Positions 1 through 8,100 of a DNA stretch of 64,000 nucleotides are shown piece after piece. This stretch comes from Streptomyces sp. NBC_01485. Its GTDB lineage: Bacteria > Actinomycetota > Actinomycetes > Streptomycetales > Streptomycetaceae. The notes below the pieces were generated by a model. It ran no database searches, had not been told where the DNA came from, and was given only the letters and a program-made list of their open reading frames with translations. The stretch is from contig NZ_CP109435.1 in assembly GCF_036227125.1 (NCBI RefSeq), forward strand, positions 4,526,001 to 4,590,000, in the 5' to 3' direction. The position numbers were made by a program, and so were the translations under genes. Within the stretch, counting starts at the first letter, position 1. Each line of letters begins with the position of its first letter.

Positions 1-833
1 GCGTCGGCCCGCATGGCATCGAACCGACGCTTGTACGCCCAGATCTCCGTGTCCTTGTCAGTGACGTTCACCGCGCTGAAGCCGTCGACGCTCACGACGG
101 TGGGCAGGGGCGGCTCGAACTCCATGAGGATGAAGTTCTGGCCGGAGCGGTAGACGGGCTGACTCATCGGCAGGATCTGCACGGTGACATTGTCCAACAC
201 CGCCAGTTCCGCCAGGTGTTCGTACTGCTCCCGCATTACTTCCGGGCCGCCGTACACGCGTCGCAAGACGGCCTCGTCGAGGATCGCGTGGATCTCGACC
301 GGGCGTTCGCTGCGGGTGATGGCCTCCTTGCGCCTCATCCGGATCTCAATGTTCCGCTCGACGAACTCCGTGTTGCGCTCGTCGACCGGCTTGGCGCTCT
401 CGAACTGGGCTCGTGCGTAGGACGCCGTCTGGAACAACCCGAACATGACGTCTGGTTGGTAGATCCTGAGGATCTTGGCGTCGCCCTCAAGCCCCACGCT
501 GAGATTGAAGCCGGAGGGCATGAAGAGCCGGTACGGCGACCACCATCCCCGGTTCAGCGAGTTCTTGTGGATGTCCAACAGGAACTCGATGTCCCCCGGG
601 TCGCTCACCCCGTACCGCTTCAGCAGTGACTTGAGGTCCTGCACCCGAGGGAGGCTGGTCAGGCCCCTCTCCACGCGGTGCAGGGTCGACTCGGACACGC
701 TCGTCCCCTTGACCGCCTGGCCCCTCGTGATACCCCGCCCCAACTCCCCTCCGCCGTCGGCCTGCTCGCGCAGGCGTCGCAGCTCCTGTCCCAGTTGCAT
801 ACGACGGATCGTGGGCCCCGTCTTCGCTGCCAC
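1..833 (-). CDS. XRE-family regulator with DUF5753 (Scr1-type), cut by window edge
   Basis: DNA-binding regulator of the very common Streptomyces HTH plus DUF5753 class, often paired with a small DUF397 protein. The reading frame is open from a GTG at 833, preceded at 8 bases by GAGG, to the window edge, giving at least 277 residues. The N-terminal 75 residues hold the helix-turn-helix (text around ELRRLREQ and SESTLHRVERG). The rest is DUF5753-like, with landmarks RRVYGG, MREQYEHL and ILPMSQPVYRSGQNF. The C-terminus lies outside the window. Family assignment is by motif recognition; the regulated target is unknown. Confidence 0.85.
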   Translation of the reverse strand, partial: MAAKTGPTIRRMQLGQELRRLREQADGGGELGRGITRGQAVKGTSVSESTLHRVERGLTSLPRVQDLKSLLKRYGVSDPGDIEFLLDIHKNSLNRGWWSPYRLFMPSGFNLSVGLEGDAKILRIYQPDVMFGLFQTASYARAQFESAKPVDERNTEFVERNIEIRMRRKEAITRSERPVEIHAILDEAVLRRVYGGPEVMREQYEHLAELAVLDNVTVQILPMSQPVYRSGQNFILMEFEPPLPTVVSVDGFSAVNVTDKDTEIWAYKRRFDAMRAD

Positions 834-1045
834 CGTGTCCACCTCTTTTCGTGCTGTGCCGACCAACTCGACCCGCATGCCCACCGAATGACGCTCGGTG
901 CCCGGCGGATCGCAGCCAGTGCCCGGAGTCTGGCATACCGTGCCCTGCGTCCGCAGCCATATGCCCACCACCGGGCATATACCAGTCAACGAGGGATTCC
1001 CTTGTTCGATTGCGGAGCCCTGCTCCACCTGCGGAAAGTGGTCCC

Positions 1046-1314
1046 ATGGCTACCCCACGCAAACCCAGCCCGCGCCCCCGCACCGACGCCCCCTTCCTCA
1101 TCGGTGACCGGGTTCGGGGCACCACCTACGTCCCGCCCGACGCCCGCCGTCGGGAACGCCGCGAGCCCTTCGAGGGCGTCGTCGTTCAGGTCGGGTCCGG
1201 GTACGCCGGCGTCGACGCGAGGAGGCGTTTCTCTGGGTGCGGCTCGCCGATCACACCGAGCGCCAAGCGCTGATCACGGAGACCGAGTTGGCGTCGGAGG
1301 CGGTCCGCAAGTGA
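1046..1314 (+). pseudogene. Small conserved actinobacterial protein with an apparent frameshift
   Basis: From ATG 1046 (GCGGAAAG upstream) the frame encodes MATPRKPSPRPRTDAP and a plausible beta-rich small protein up to about 1217, then runs into an unlikely tail and stops at 1273. If one base is restored near 1217-1219, the frame continues as EEAFLWVRLADHTER to a TGA at 1312-1314. That stop overlaps the GTG of the next gene in GTGA style, as expected for an intact operon. I therefore read this as a 1-nt deletion or a sequencing error. The function of the intact family is unknown to me. Confidence 0.6.
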
Positions 1315-1589
1315 ACCTCGTGGACCTCGTCCTCGGCTGCCTCGCCGGTCTCCTCGCGCTGCTCGCCGTCGTCTTACTGCTCACGTCGTACGACGAGCCG
1401 GCTCCCCCGGACCCCGTCCCCGCCGAGCGGGAAACCCTCCCCGCGCGGCGCATCCTGGGCACCGGTCTCGGTGGGGCCTGGCCGCCCGTCACCTTCTGCG
1501 ACGGACGCTGCTGTCCAGCCCCCTCGCCCCTGCCCTACGCCACCGGGATCCTCCGGATCACCGAAGCCCACTCCCCGCCCACCAGGTAG
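1311..1589 (+). CDS. Small membrane protein, function unknown
   Basis: A 92-residue protein starting at GTG 1311 inside the stop codon of the preceding frame (GTGA overlap), so translationally coupled. Residues 3-25 form one strong hydrophobic helix (LVDLVLGCLAGLLALLAVVL), followed by a short proline-rich segment with acidic residues, giving a single-pass topology. I do not recognise a family. Its link to the upstream frameshifted gene suggests the two work together, but nothing in the sequence says how. Confidence 0.55.
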   Translation: MNLVDLVLGCLAGLLALLAVVLLLTSYDEPAPPDPVPAERETLPARRILGTGLGGAWPPVTFCDGRCCPAPSPLPYATGILRITEAHSPPTR

Positions 1590-1599
1590 TCCCCACAAA

Positions 1600-1631
1600 A
1601 ATGTGACACTTCAGTACCCGAGTGTCACATT
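1600..1631. repeat. 11-bp inverted repeat (AATGTGACACT / AGTGTCACATT)
   Basis: Perfect 11-bp arms at 1600-1610 and 1621-1631 with a 10-bp spacer, just after the small membrane protein gene. There is no T-run after it, so it may be a weak terminator or a repressor site; its symmetry resembles a dimeric operator. Confidence 0.55.
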
Positions 1632-1668
1632 CCCGCACCTCACCCACCGGGACCCTGCGTGCAACGAC

Positions 1669-1702
1669 GAAGGCCCCGCTCGCCGAAACGAACGGGGCCT
1701 TC
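1669..1702 (-). terminator. Terminator of the purSQL operon
   Basis: Ten-base perfect stem GAAGGCCCCG (1669-1678) and CGGGGCCTTC (1693-1702), 40 bases after the purL stop on the minus strand. No long U-tract follows, as is usual for Streptomyces hairpin terminators. Confidence 0.65.
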
Positions 1703-1742
1703 ACAGCCGTAGAGCCACGGAACCGCGAAACTGCGTGACCGC

Positions 1743-4001
1743 TTACGCGAGCAGCGCCGGGATCGTCTCCTCGTGGGCCTTGCGCAGCTCCTCCAGGGAC
1801 AGTTCGAACTCGCCCTGGAGCTCGACCGTGTCGCCGTCGACGACACCGATGCGGGTGACGGGCAGGCCGCGCGCCCCGCACATGTCGTTGAAGCGGAGTT
1901 CCTCGGAGCGCGGCACGGCCACGACCGCGCGGCCGGCCGACTCGGAGAAGAGGAGGGTGAAGGCGTCCAGGCCGTCCGGGACGATCAGACGCGCGCCCTT
2001 CTCACCGAGCAGCGCCGACTCGACGACCGCCTGGATCAGACCGCCGTCGGACAGGTCGTGCGCGGAGTCGACCATTCCGTCGCGGGAGGCGGAGATCAGG
2101 ATCTCGGCGAGGAGGCGTTCGCGCTCCAGGTCGACCTTGGGCGGCAGGCCACCCAGGTGGTCGTGGACGACCTGGGACCAGGCCGAGCCGCCAAACTCCT
2201 CACGTGTGTCGCCGAGCAGGTAGAGGAGCTGGCCCTCTTCCTGGAAGGCGACCGGCGTGCGGCGCGCGACGTCGTCGATGACGCCCAACACCGCGACGAC
2301 CGGGGTCGGGTGGATGGCCACCTCGCCCGTCTGGTTGTAGAGAGACACGTTGCCGCCCGTCACCGGGGTGCCCAACTGCTGGCAGGCGTCGGCCAGTCCG
2401 CGCACGGCCTCCGCGAACTGCCACATCACCGCCGGGTCTTCGGGCGAGCCGAAGTTCAGGCAGTCGGAGACGGCGAGGGGCTTCGCGCCGGTCGTCGCCA
2501 CGTTCCGGTACGCCTCGGAGAGCGCCAACTGCGCGCCCGCGTACGGGTCGAGCTTGGCGTACCGGCCGTTGCCGTCGGTCGCGATGGCGACGCCGAGGCC
2601 GGTCTCCTCGTCGATCCGGATCATGCCCGAGTCCTCGGGCTGGGCGAGAACGGTGTTGCCCTGCACGAAGTGGTCGTACTGGGACGTGATCCACTTCTTC
2701 GAGGCCTGGTTGGGAGACCCCACCAGCTGCAGGACCTGGTCCTTGAGCTCCGCCGAAGTCGTGGGCCGGGGAAGCTTGTTGGCGTCGTCCGCCTGGAGGG
2801 CGTCCTGCCAGTGCGGGCGGGCGTACGGACGCTCGTAGACCGGGCCGTCGTGGGCGACCGTGCGCGGGTCGACGTCGACGATCTTGCCGCCGTGCCAGAA
2901 GATCTCCAGCCGGTCGCCGTCGGTCACCTCACCGATGACGGTGGCGATGACGTCCCACTTGTCGCAGATCTCCAGGAACCGGTCGACCTTCGCCGGCTCG
3001 ACGACCGCGCACATGCGTTCCTGCGACTCGCTCATGAGGATTTCCTCGGGCGAGAGCGTCGAGTCGCGCAGCGGTACGTCGTCCAGCGTCACGCGCATGC
3101 CGCCGGAGCCGTTGGACGCCAACTCGCTGGTGGCGCAGGAGAGTCCGGCCGCGCCGAGGTCCTGGATGCCGACGACCAGCTTCTCGGCGAAGGCCTCCAG
3201 GGTGCACTCGATGAGGAGCTTCTCCTGGAAGGGGTCGCCGACCTGGACCGCCGGGCGCTTCGACGGCTTGGCGTCGTCGAAGGTCTCGGACGCCAGGATC
3301 GACGCGCCGCCGATGCCGTCGCCGCCCGTGCGAGCCCCGTACAGGATGACCTTGTTGCCCGCGCCGGACGCCTTCGCCAGGTGAATGTCCTCGTGCCGCA
3401 TCACACCGATGGCACCGGCGTTGACCAGCGGGTTTCCCTGGTAGCAGGAGTCGAAGACGACCTCGCCGCCGATGTTCGGCAGACCCAGGCAGTTGCCGTA
3501 GCCGCCGATGCCCGCGACGACGCCCGGCAGGACGCGCTTGGTGTCGGGGTGGTCCGCCGCGCCGAAGCGCAGCGGGTCGACGACCGCGACCGGCCGCGCG
3601 CCCATCGCGATGATGTCGCGCACGATGCCGCCGACGCCCGTGGCCGCGCCCTGGTAGGGCTCGACGTAGGAGGGGTGGTTGTGCGACTCGACCTTGAAGG
3701 TGACCGCGTAGCCCTGGCCGACGTCCACCACGCCCGCGTTCTCGCCGATGCCGACGAGAAGAGCATCTGATTGGGGCGCCTTCTCGCCGAACTGGCGCAG
3801 GTGCACCTTCGACGACTTGTAGCTGCAGTGCTCGGACCACATGACCGAGTACATGGCGAGCTCGGCACCGGTGGGCCGGCGGCCGAGGATCTCCACGACC
3901 CGCTCGTACTCGTCCTTCTTCAGGCCGAGTTCGGCCCAGGGCAGCTCGACGTCGGGGGTCTCGGCCGCGTGCTCGACCGTGTCCAGAGGCGTCCGGCTCA
4001 T
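1743..4001 (-). CDS. purL: Phosphoribosylformylglycinamidine synthase subunit PurL
   Basis: Catalytic subunit of FGAM synthase, step four of de novo purine synthesis: it converts FGAR, ATP and ammonia (from PurQ) to FGAM in the cytoplasm. At 752 residues it has the length of the small PurL type that needs separate PurQ and PurS. Visible landmarks are ELGLKKDEYERV at the N-terminus, MWSEHCSYKSSK, the glycine-rich segment GGYGNCLGLPNIGGE, and SAHDLSDGGL near residue 640. The ATG overlaps the purQ stop (ATGA), so it is the last gene of a tightly coupled purS-purQ-purL operon. Nothing looks unusual. Confidence 0.98.
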   Translation of the reverse strand: MSRTPLDTVEHAAETPDVELPWAELGLKKDEYERVVEILGRRPTGAELAMYSVMWSEHCSYKSSKVHLRQFGEKAPQSDALLVGIGENAGVVDVGQGYAVTFKVESHNHPSYVEPYQGAATGVGGIVRDIIAMGARPVAVVDPLRFGAADHPDTKRVLPGVVAGIGGYGNCLGLPNIGGEVVFDSCYQGNPLVNAGAIGVMRHEDIHLAKASGAGNKVILYGARTGGDGIGGASILASETFDDAKPSKRPAVQVGDPFQEKLLIECTLEAFAEKLVVGIQDLGAAGLSCATSELASNGSGGMRVTLDDVPLRDSTLSPEEILMSESQERMCAVVEPAKVDRFLEICDKWDVIATVIGEVTDGDRLEIFWHGGKIVDVDPRTVAHDGPVYERPYARPHWQDALQADDANKLPRPTTSAELKDQVLQLVGSPNQASKKWITSQYDHFVQGNTVLAQPEDSGMIRIDEETGLGVAIATDGNGRYAKLDPYAGAQLALSEAYRNVATTGAKPLAVSDCLNFGSPEDPAVMWQFAEAVRGLADACQQLGTPVTGGNVSLYNQTGEVAIHPTPVVAVLGVIDDVARRTPVAFQEEGQLLYLLGDTREEFGGSAWSQVVHDHLGGLPPKVDLERERLLAEILISASRDGMVDSAHDLSDGGLIQAVVESALLGEKGARLIVPDGLDAFTLLFSESAGRAVVAVPRSEELRFNDMCGARGLPVTRIGVVDGDTVELQGEFELSLEELRKAHEETIPALLA

Positions 4002-4678
4002 GCGTTGACCAGCTTCTTGAGGATCGAGGTGAAGAAGGGGAGGCCGTCGGTGCGGCCGGAGCCGATGAGCGGCTCGACGGCGTGCTCCGGGTGCGGCATG
4101 AGGCCTACGACGTTCCCGGCCTCGTTCGTGATGCCGGCGATGTCACGGAGCGAGCCGTTCGGATTGAAGTCGACGTACCGGAAGGCGACGCGGCCCTCCG
4201 CCTCGAGCTTGTCGAGGGTGTACTCGTCGGCGACGTACCGGCCGTCCATGTTCTTCAGCGGGATGTGGATCTCCTGGCCCGCCTCGTAGTCGGCGGTCCA
4301 GGCGGTCTCCGCGTTCTCCACCCGCAGCTTCTGGTCGCGGCAGATGAAGTGGAGGTGGTCGTTGCCGAGCATGCCGCCGGGGAGGAGGTGGGCCTCGGTG
4401 AGGACCTGGAAGCCGTTGCAGATACCCAGGACCGGAAGGCCGGCCTTCGCCTGCTCGATGACGGTCTCCATCACCGGCGAGAAGCGGGAGATGGCTCCGG
4501 CGCGCAGATAGTCGCCGTAGGAGAAACCGCCGGGCAGTACCACGGCGTCCACCTGGTGGAGGTTCTTGTCCTTGTGCCAGAGAGCGACGGGTTCGGCACC
4601 CGCGAGGCGGATCGCACGCTGCGTGTCCCGGTCGTCGAGGCTGCCCGGGAAAGTGACGACGCCAATACGAGCGGTCAC
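3998..4678 (-). CDS. purQ: Phosphoribosylformylglycinamidine synthase subunit PurQ
   Basis: Glutamine amidotransferase (class I, triad type) that supplies ammonia to PurL. The 226-residue protein shows the nucleophile Cys87 in LGICNGFQVL, the early glycine motif VVTFPGSLDDRD, the oxyanion segment LPGGFSYGDYLR and the His/Glu pair in LMPHPEHAVE near residue 210. It starts at a GTG overlapping the purS stop (GTGA) and ends inside the purL ATG, so all three genes are translationally coupled. Length and motifs are normal for the bacterial PurQ family. Confidence 0.98.
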   Translation of the reverse strand: MTARIGVVTFPGSLDDRDTQRAIRLAGAEPVALWHKDKNLHQVDAVVLPGGFSYGDYLRAGAISRFSPVMETVIEQAKAGLPVLGICNGFQVLTEAHLLPGGMLGNDHLHFICRDQKLRVENAETAWTADYEAGQEIHIPLKNMDGRYVADEYTLDKLEAEGRVAFRYVDFNPNGSLRDIAGITNEAGNVVGLMPHPEHAVEPLIGSGRTDGLPFFTSILKKLVNA

Positions 4679-4938
4679 TTCGCTGCCTCCGCGACTTCAT
4701 CAACGCGGACCGTGAAGTCCTCGATCACGGTGTTGGCGAGGAAGGATTCCGCAAGATCATGGATGCGGGCGAGGGCGGCGTCGTCGACGGGGCCGTCAAC
4801 TTCCAGTTCGAATCGCTTTCCCTGACGTACGTCGGAGATGCCTTCGAAACCCAGCCGCGGCAGTGCGCGCTGCACCGCCTGGCCCTGGGGGTCGAGGATC
4901 TCCGGCTTGAGCATGACGTCGACTACGACGCGTGCCAC
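4675..4938 (-). CDS. purS: Phosphoribosylformylglycinamidine synthase subunit PurS
   Basis: Small structural subunit that bridges PurL and PurQ in the FGAM synthase complex. I chose GTG 4938 (VARVVVDVMLKPEILDP) because GGGAG lies five bases upstream; this gives 87 residues, the usual PurS size. The longer open frame to 4995 adds an untypical N-terminus. The family core is visible as LKPEILDPQG, FEGISDVRQGKRFEL and ANTVIEDF. It is the first gene of purSQL; the promoter must lie in the 330 bases towards lsr2. Confidence 0.96.
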   Translation of the reverse strand: MARVVVDVMLKPEILDPQGQAVQRALPRLGFEGISDVRQGKRFELEVDGPVDDAALARIHDLAESFLANTVIEDFTVRVDEVAEAAK

Positions 4939-5002
4939 TGGCACTCCCGGTGGTGTGGTGCTGAGCAGGCTCCTGCCGGTGTCTCCAACAGGCACCTTCA
5001 GA

Positions 5003-5031
5003 CTACCCGCACAAAATTTCTACGCGGGTAG
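5003..5031. promoter_or_regulatory. Inverted repeat upstream of purSQL, candidate operator
   Basis: CTACCCGC at 5003-5010 and GCGGGTAG at 5024-5031 are exact complements around an AT-rich 13-base spacer (ACAAAATTTCTAC). It lies 65-95 bases upstream of the purS start, where a purine-responsive repressor could act. The binding protein is not known from the sequence. Confidence 0.4.
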
Positions 5032-5223
5032 CGTTGTAGGAATCTACGTGACGGCCATCACGATCGCGCAACGGAGGCGGGTGTTCGCGAAAAGTTACGG
5101 GAAAGATCCCCGAACGGTCCCGGAAACCTATTGCGCTCGGACACGCGGACAGATTTAGTCGGGCTTCACAATGCATTCCGCGCACTGTACAAATGAATTA
5201 GAAATAGCCGAGACTCGGCACTT

Positions 5224-5239
5224 CACCGTAGCTACGGTG
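5224..5239. promoter_or_regulatory. 16-bp palindrome upstream of lsr2
   Basis: CACCGTAGCTACGGTG is a perfect palindrome ending 31 bases before the lsr2 GTG. Its position fits an operator overlapping the promoter or start of transcription, possibly for autoregulation. Binding partner unknown. Confidence 0.45.
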
Positions 5240-5270
5240 TATGTGGTGCCGGACGAAGGGACCGATATTC

Positions 5271-5588
5271 GTGGCGCAGAAGGTCGTGGTCACTCTCTTT
5301 GACGACATCGACGGCTCGGAAGCGGCGGAAACGATCGCCTTCGGACTCGACGGCAAGTCGTACGAGATCGACCTGAATGAAGCCAATGCCAAGAAACTGC
5401 GTAAGGCGCTCGCGCCCTACGTGGACGCCGGCCGCAAGCGGTCGAGGTCGGGCCGGGCGTACAAGCAGACGGAGGTCGCACCCGACCCCGCGGCGGTCCG
5501 CGCCTGGGCCCAGGCCAACAAGATGGAGGTGCCGGCCCGCGGCCGTATCCCCAAGAGGATCTACGAGGCGTTCACCGACGCGCAGTGA
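5271..5588 (+). CDS. lsr2: Lsr2-family nucleoid-associated protein
   Basis: Actinobacterial H-NS-like protein that bridges DNA and silences AT-rich, often acquired, genes. The chosen start is GTG 5271 (VAQKVVVTLFDDIDG), with GAAGGG upstream; this gives 105 residues, close to the usual 105-115. The N-terminal dimerisation domain spans about 1-60 (FGLDGKSYEIDLNEANAKKLR). The C-terminal AT-hook-like DNA-binding part shows VRAWAQANKMEVPARGRIPKRIYEAF, with the RGR motif typical of Lsr2. It is monocistronic and divergent from purS. Streptomyces carry two paralogues; which one this is cannot be told here. Confidence 0.95.
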   Translation: MAQKVVVTLFDDIDGSEAAETIAFGLDGKSYEIDLNEANAKKLRKALAPYVDAGRKRSRSGRAYKQTEVAPDPAAVRAWAQANKMEVPARGRIPKRIYEAFTDAQ

Positions 5589-5833
5589 GTCGCGTCCGGC
5601 ACGTCGCGTCCTCTGAGCCACGTCCGGTACGTCGTGTACGTCGCGTTCCCGAGTCGCTGCCGCCGAGTCGCGTCTTCTGAGTCGCCGCCGCTGAACCGCA
5701 CCCGCTGAGCAGTGGGCCGCCGACCGGTCATCCGCCCCTCGAACGAACCGACTTGCGCTGCACCCCTCCCGGTCGGCTAGAGTCTGGAGCACGCCGAGGG
5801 GCGAGGCCGAAAGGCCCAGCTCACGGAGTACAC

Positions 5834-5905
5834 GCGGGTGTAGTTCAGTAGCAGAACATCCCCCTTCCAGGGGGAAGGCGCAGTGTGCAATTCCTGTCAC
5901 CCGCT
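5834..5905 (+). tRNA. tRNA-Gly (anticodon TCC)
   Basis: Full cloverleaf: acceptor GCGGGTG pairs with CACCCGC at 5898-5904, and the anticodon stem TCCCC/GGGGA encloses loop CTTCCAG, giving anticodon TCC. The D-arm is GTTC/GAAC. No CCA is encoded. The first of two closely spaced glycine tRNAs. Confidence 0.95.
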
Positions 5906-5985
5906 CTGCATCGCCGGTCTGACCACTGTTGTGGATCAGGTAGGCTGGTGCTCGCGCCGATCGGTGAAAGCTGGTCGGAGGCAAT

Positions 5986-6058
5986 GCGGACGTAGCTCAG
6001 TTGGTAGAGCGCAACCTTGCCAAGGTTGAGGTCGCCAGTTCGAACCTGGTCGTCCGCT
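5986..6058 (+). tRNA. tRNA-Gly (anticodon GCC), copy 1
   Basis: Acceptor GCGGACG/CGTCCGC, anticodon stem CAACC/GGTTG with loop TTGCCAA (anticodon GCC), and T-arm CCAGTTCGAACCTGG. Identical over its whole length to the copy at 9984-10056. Followed after 14 bases by a strong terminator. Confidence 0.97.
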
Positions 6059-6072
6059 CTGGATAGAGATCA

Positions 6073-6104
6073 AGCCCCCCGGCTTCGGCCGGGGGGCTTT
6101 TTCG
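6073..6104 (+). terminator. Rho-independent terminator after the tRNA-Gly pair
   Basis: An 11-bp perfect GC stem (AGCCCCCCGGC, loop TTCGG-type, GCCGGGGGGCT) followed by TTTTTCG. It ends the tRNA transcript. Confidence 0.9.
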
Positions 6105-6215
6105 TTCCCGTTGCGTCCTTGCCCGTCGCGTCCGTGCTCGTCACCTGACATTTGTCATGGGGAGTGGTGACAGCTCTCACTGCTGCCGGCCTCCGGCTGC
6201 GGGGAGGCTTGAGGC

Positions 6216-7187
6216 ATGGACACGAATGAACACGTGATTGAGGTCAGCGACCTCCGGCGTGTGTACGGGGGCGGGTTCGAAGCGGTCCGTGGGATCTCCT
6301 TCCACGTCGACCGCGGTGAGATCTTCGCGCTGCTGGGCACCAATGGGGCCGGAAAGACATCGACCGTCGAGTTGCTGGAAGGCCTCGCGCGGCCCGACGG
6401 CGGGCGGATCGGCGTGCTCGGCCACGACCCGTACACCGAGCGGGCCGCCGTACGGCCGCGCACCGGCGTGATGCTCCAGGAGGGCGGCTTCCCCTCCGAG
6501 CTGACCGTCGCCGAGACCGCGCGGATGTGGGCCGGCTGCGTGAGCGGCGCCCGCCCGGTCGGGGAGGCGCTGGCGCTGGTCGGGCTCGCCGGGCGGGCCC
6601 GCGTCCGCGTCAAGCAGCTGTCCGGCGGTGAACGCCGTCGCCTCGACCTGGCGCTCGCGGTGCTCGGCGAACCCGAGGTGCTGTTCCTGGACGAGCCGAC
6701 GACCGGCCTGGACGCCGAAGGCCGCCGGGACACCTGGGACCTGGTCCGCGCCCTGCGCGACGCCGGTACGACGGTGCTGCTGACCACGCACTACCTGGAG
6801 GAGGCGGAGAACCTCGCCGACCGGCTGGCCATCCTGCACGAGGGCCGCATCGCCGCCGCCGGGACACCCGCCGAGGTGACCGGCGCCCAGCCGTCCCGGA
6901 TCACCTTCGAACTGCCCGAGGGGTACTTCGTGGGCGACCTGCCACCGCTGGGCGAACTGGGCGTGTGCGGTCACGAGAGCGAGGGCCGCGTCGTACGGCT
7001 GCGTACGCGGGAGCTGCAGCGTGCGGCGACCGGGCTGCTGGTGTGGGCCGAGCGGGCCGGCGTCGAGCTGCGCAGGCTGGACGTGCGGTCGGCCTCCTTG
7101 GAGGAAGCGTTCCTGGGGATAGCCCGGGAGGCGTCGAACAGTGACACGGCCGACCAGGCCGACCAGACCGAGGGGGTCGCGGCATGA
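6216..7187 (+). CDS. ABC transporter ATP-binding protein (drug or peptide export type)
   Basis: Nucleotide-binding subunit of an ABC-2 exporter, 323 residues. It shows Walker A GTNGAGKT (41-48), signature LSGGE (135-139), Walker B VLFLDEP (155-161) and the H-loop His192 in TTHYLEEAE. The C-terminal 100 residues form the accessory region seen in DrrA/CcmA-like exporters. The gene overlaps the permease start and is followed by a histidine kinase and response regulator, so the four genes probably form one operon in which the two-component system controls the exporter. Substrate unknown. Confidence 0.93.
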   Translation: MDTNEHVIEVSDLRRVYGGGFEAVRGISFHVDRGEIFALLGTNGAGKTSTVELLEGLARPDGGRIGVLGHDPYTERAAVRPRTGVMLQEGGFPSELTVAETARMWAGCVSGARPVGEALALVGLAGRARVRVKQLSGGERRRLDLALAVLGEPEVLFLDEPTTGLDAEGRRDTWDLVRALRDAGTTVLLTTHYLEEAENLADRLAILHEGRIAAAGTPAEVTGAQPSRITFELPEGYFVGDLPPLGELGVCGHESEGRVVRLRTRELQRAATGLLVWAERAGVELRRLDVRSASLEEAFLGIAREASNSDTADQADQTEGVAA

Positions 7188-8056
7188 GCGGGGGGAACGG
7201 GGTGAACGGGGTGACGGTGAAGGACTCCGGGGGCAGGGGCGCGGGCACCGGTACGGGCGGGGGTGCGAGCAAGGGTGCGAGCAGGGGTGCGGTCACGACT
7301 CCCGTGAGCCGGATGACCGCCCTCGCGCGGGCCGAGCTGACGCTGCTCGGGCGCAGCAAGAGCACGATCCTCGCGGCCGTCTTCGTGCCGCTGGTGCTGC
7401 CCGTCAGCCTGGCCACGGTGGTCAAGGACATGGACGTGGAGGACGTCGGGCTCAGTGTCGGCCTGGTGCTGCTGCCCGCCTCGATCGGCTTCTCGCTGCT
7501 GTTCGGGGTGTACTCGGCGCTGGCCGCCATCTACACCGCCCGGCGCGAGGAGTTGGTGCTGAAGCGGCTGCGCACCGGTGAGCTGCGGGACACCGAGATC
7601 CTCGGTGGGTCGGCGCTGCCGGTCCTCGCCACCGGGCTGGCGCAGTCCCTGGTCCTGGTGGCGGGCTGCACGGTCCTGCTCGACATACCGGCCCCGAAAG
7701 CACCCCATCTCGCCGTCCTGGGGCTGCTGTTGGGCCTGGTGATGTGCGCGGCGCTCGCGGCGGTCACGGCGTCCGTGACCCGGAGCGTGGAGAGCGCGCA
7801 GGTCACCACGATGCCGATGGTGCTCGTGTCGATGATCGGCTCCGGGATGGCCGTCCCCCTTGAAATGCTGCCCGACCGGCTCGCCTCCGTCTGCGAACTG
7901 CTCCCGCTGACCCCGGTGATCACCCTGATACGCGGCGGCTGGACCGGCAGCCTGTCGGCGTACGAGACCCTGGGCGCCCTGGCGACCGCGCTGGCCTGGA
8001 CGGTGCTGGCGGTGTTTGCTGTACGGCGGTGGTTCCGGTGGGAGCCCCGGCGCTGA
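7184..8056 (+). CDS. ABC-2 type transporter permease
   Basis: Membrane subunit of the exporter, 290 residues, with a start overlapping the ATPase stop (ATGA). The first 40 residues are glycine-rich and low in complexity. About six hydrophobic segments follow, starting with STILAAVFVPLVLPVSLATVV, then VGLVLLPASIGFSLLFGVYSA, and ending with ALATALAWTVLAVFAV near the C-terminus. This is the ABC-2 permease plan (DrrB-like). Translational coupling to the ATPase supports joint function. Confidence 0.9.
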   Translation: MSGGNGVNGVTVKDSGGRGAGTGTGGGASKGASRGAVTTPVSRMTALARAELTLLGRSKSTILAAVFVPLVLPVSLATVVKDMDVEDVGLSVGLVLLPASIGFSLLFGVYSALAAIYTARREELVLKRLRTGELRDTEILGGSALPVLATGLAQSLVLVAGCTVLLDIPAPKAPHLAVLGLLLGLVMCAALAAVTASVTRSVESAQVTTMPMVLVSMIGSGMAVPLEMLPDRLASVCELLPLTPVITLIRGGWTGSLSAYETLGALATALAWTVLAVFAVRRWFRWEPRR

Positions 8057-8100
8057 CGTACGGGGAGCGCCGGGAGTACGGGAAGACGGGGGCGTGGGGC

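Larger units (their letters stand above)
4939..5270. promoter_or_regulatory. Divergent promoter region between purSQL and lsr2
   Basis: A 332-base spacer between purS (minus) and lsr2 (plus). It holds the 8-bp inverted repeat at 5003-5031 on the purS side and a 16-bp palindrome at 5224-5239 on the lsr2 side, listed separately. It is clearly less GC-rich than the flanking genes. No open frame here looks genuine. Confidence 0.6.

Noticed and set aside
1773..3770. 665-codon open frame opposite purL
   Set aside because: Antisense shadow of a high-GC gene; composition is Arg/Val/Asp-rich without any family motif, while purL itself is certain.
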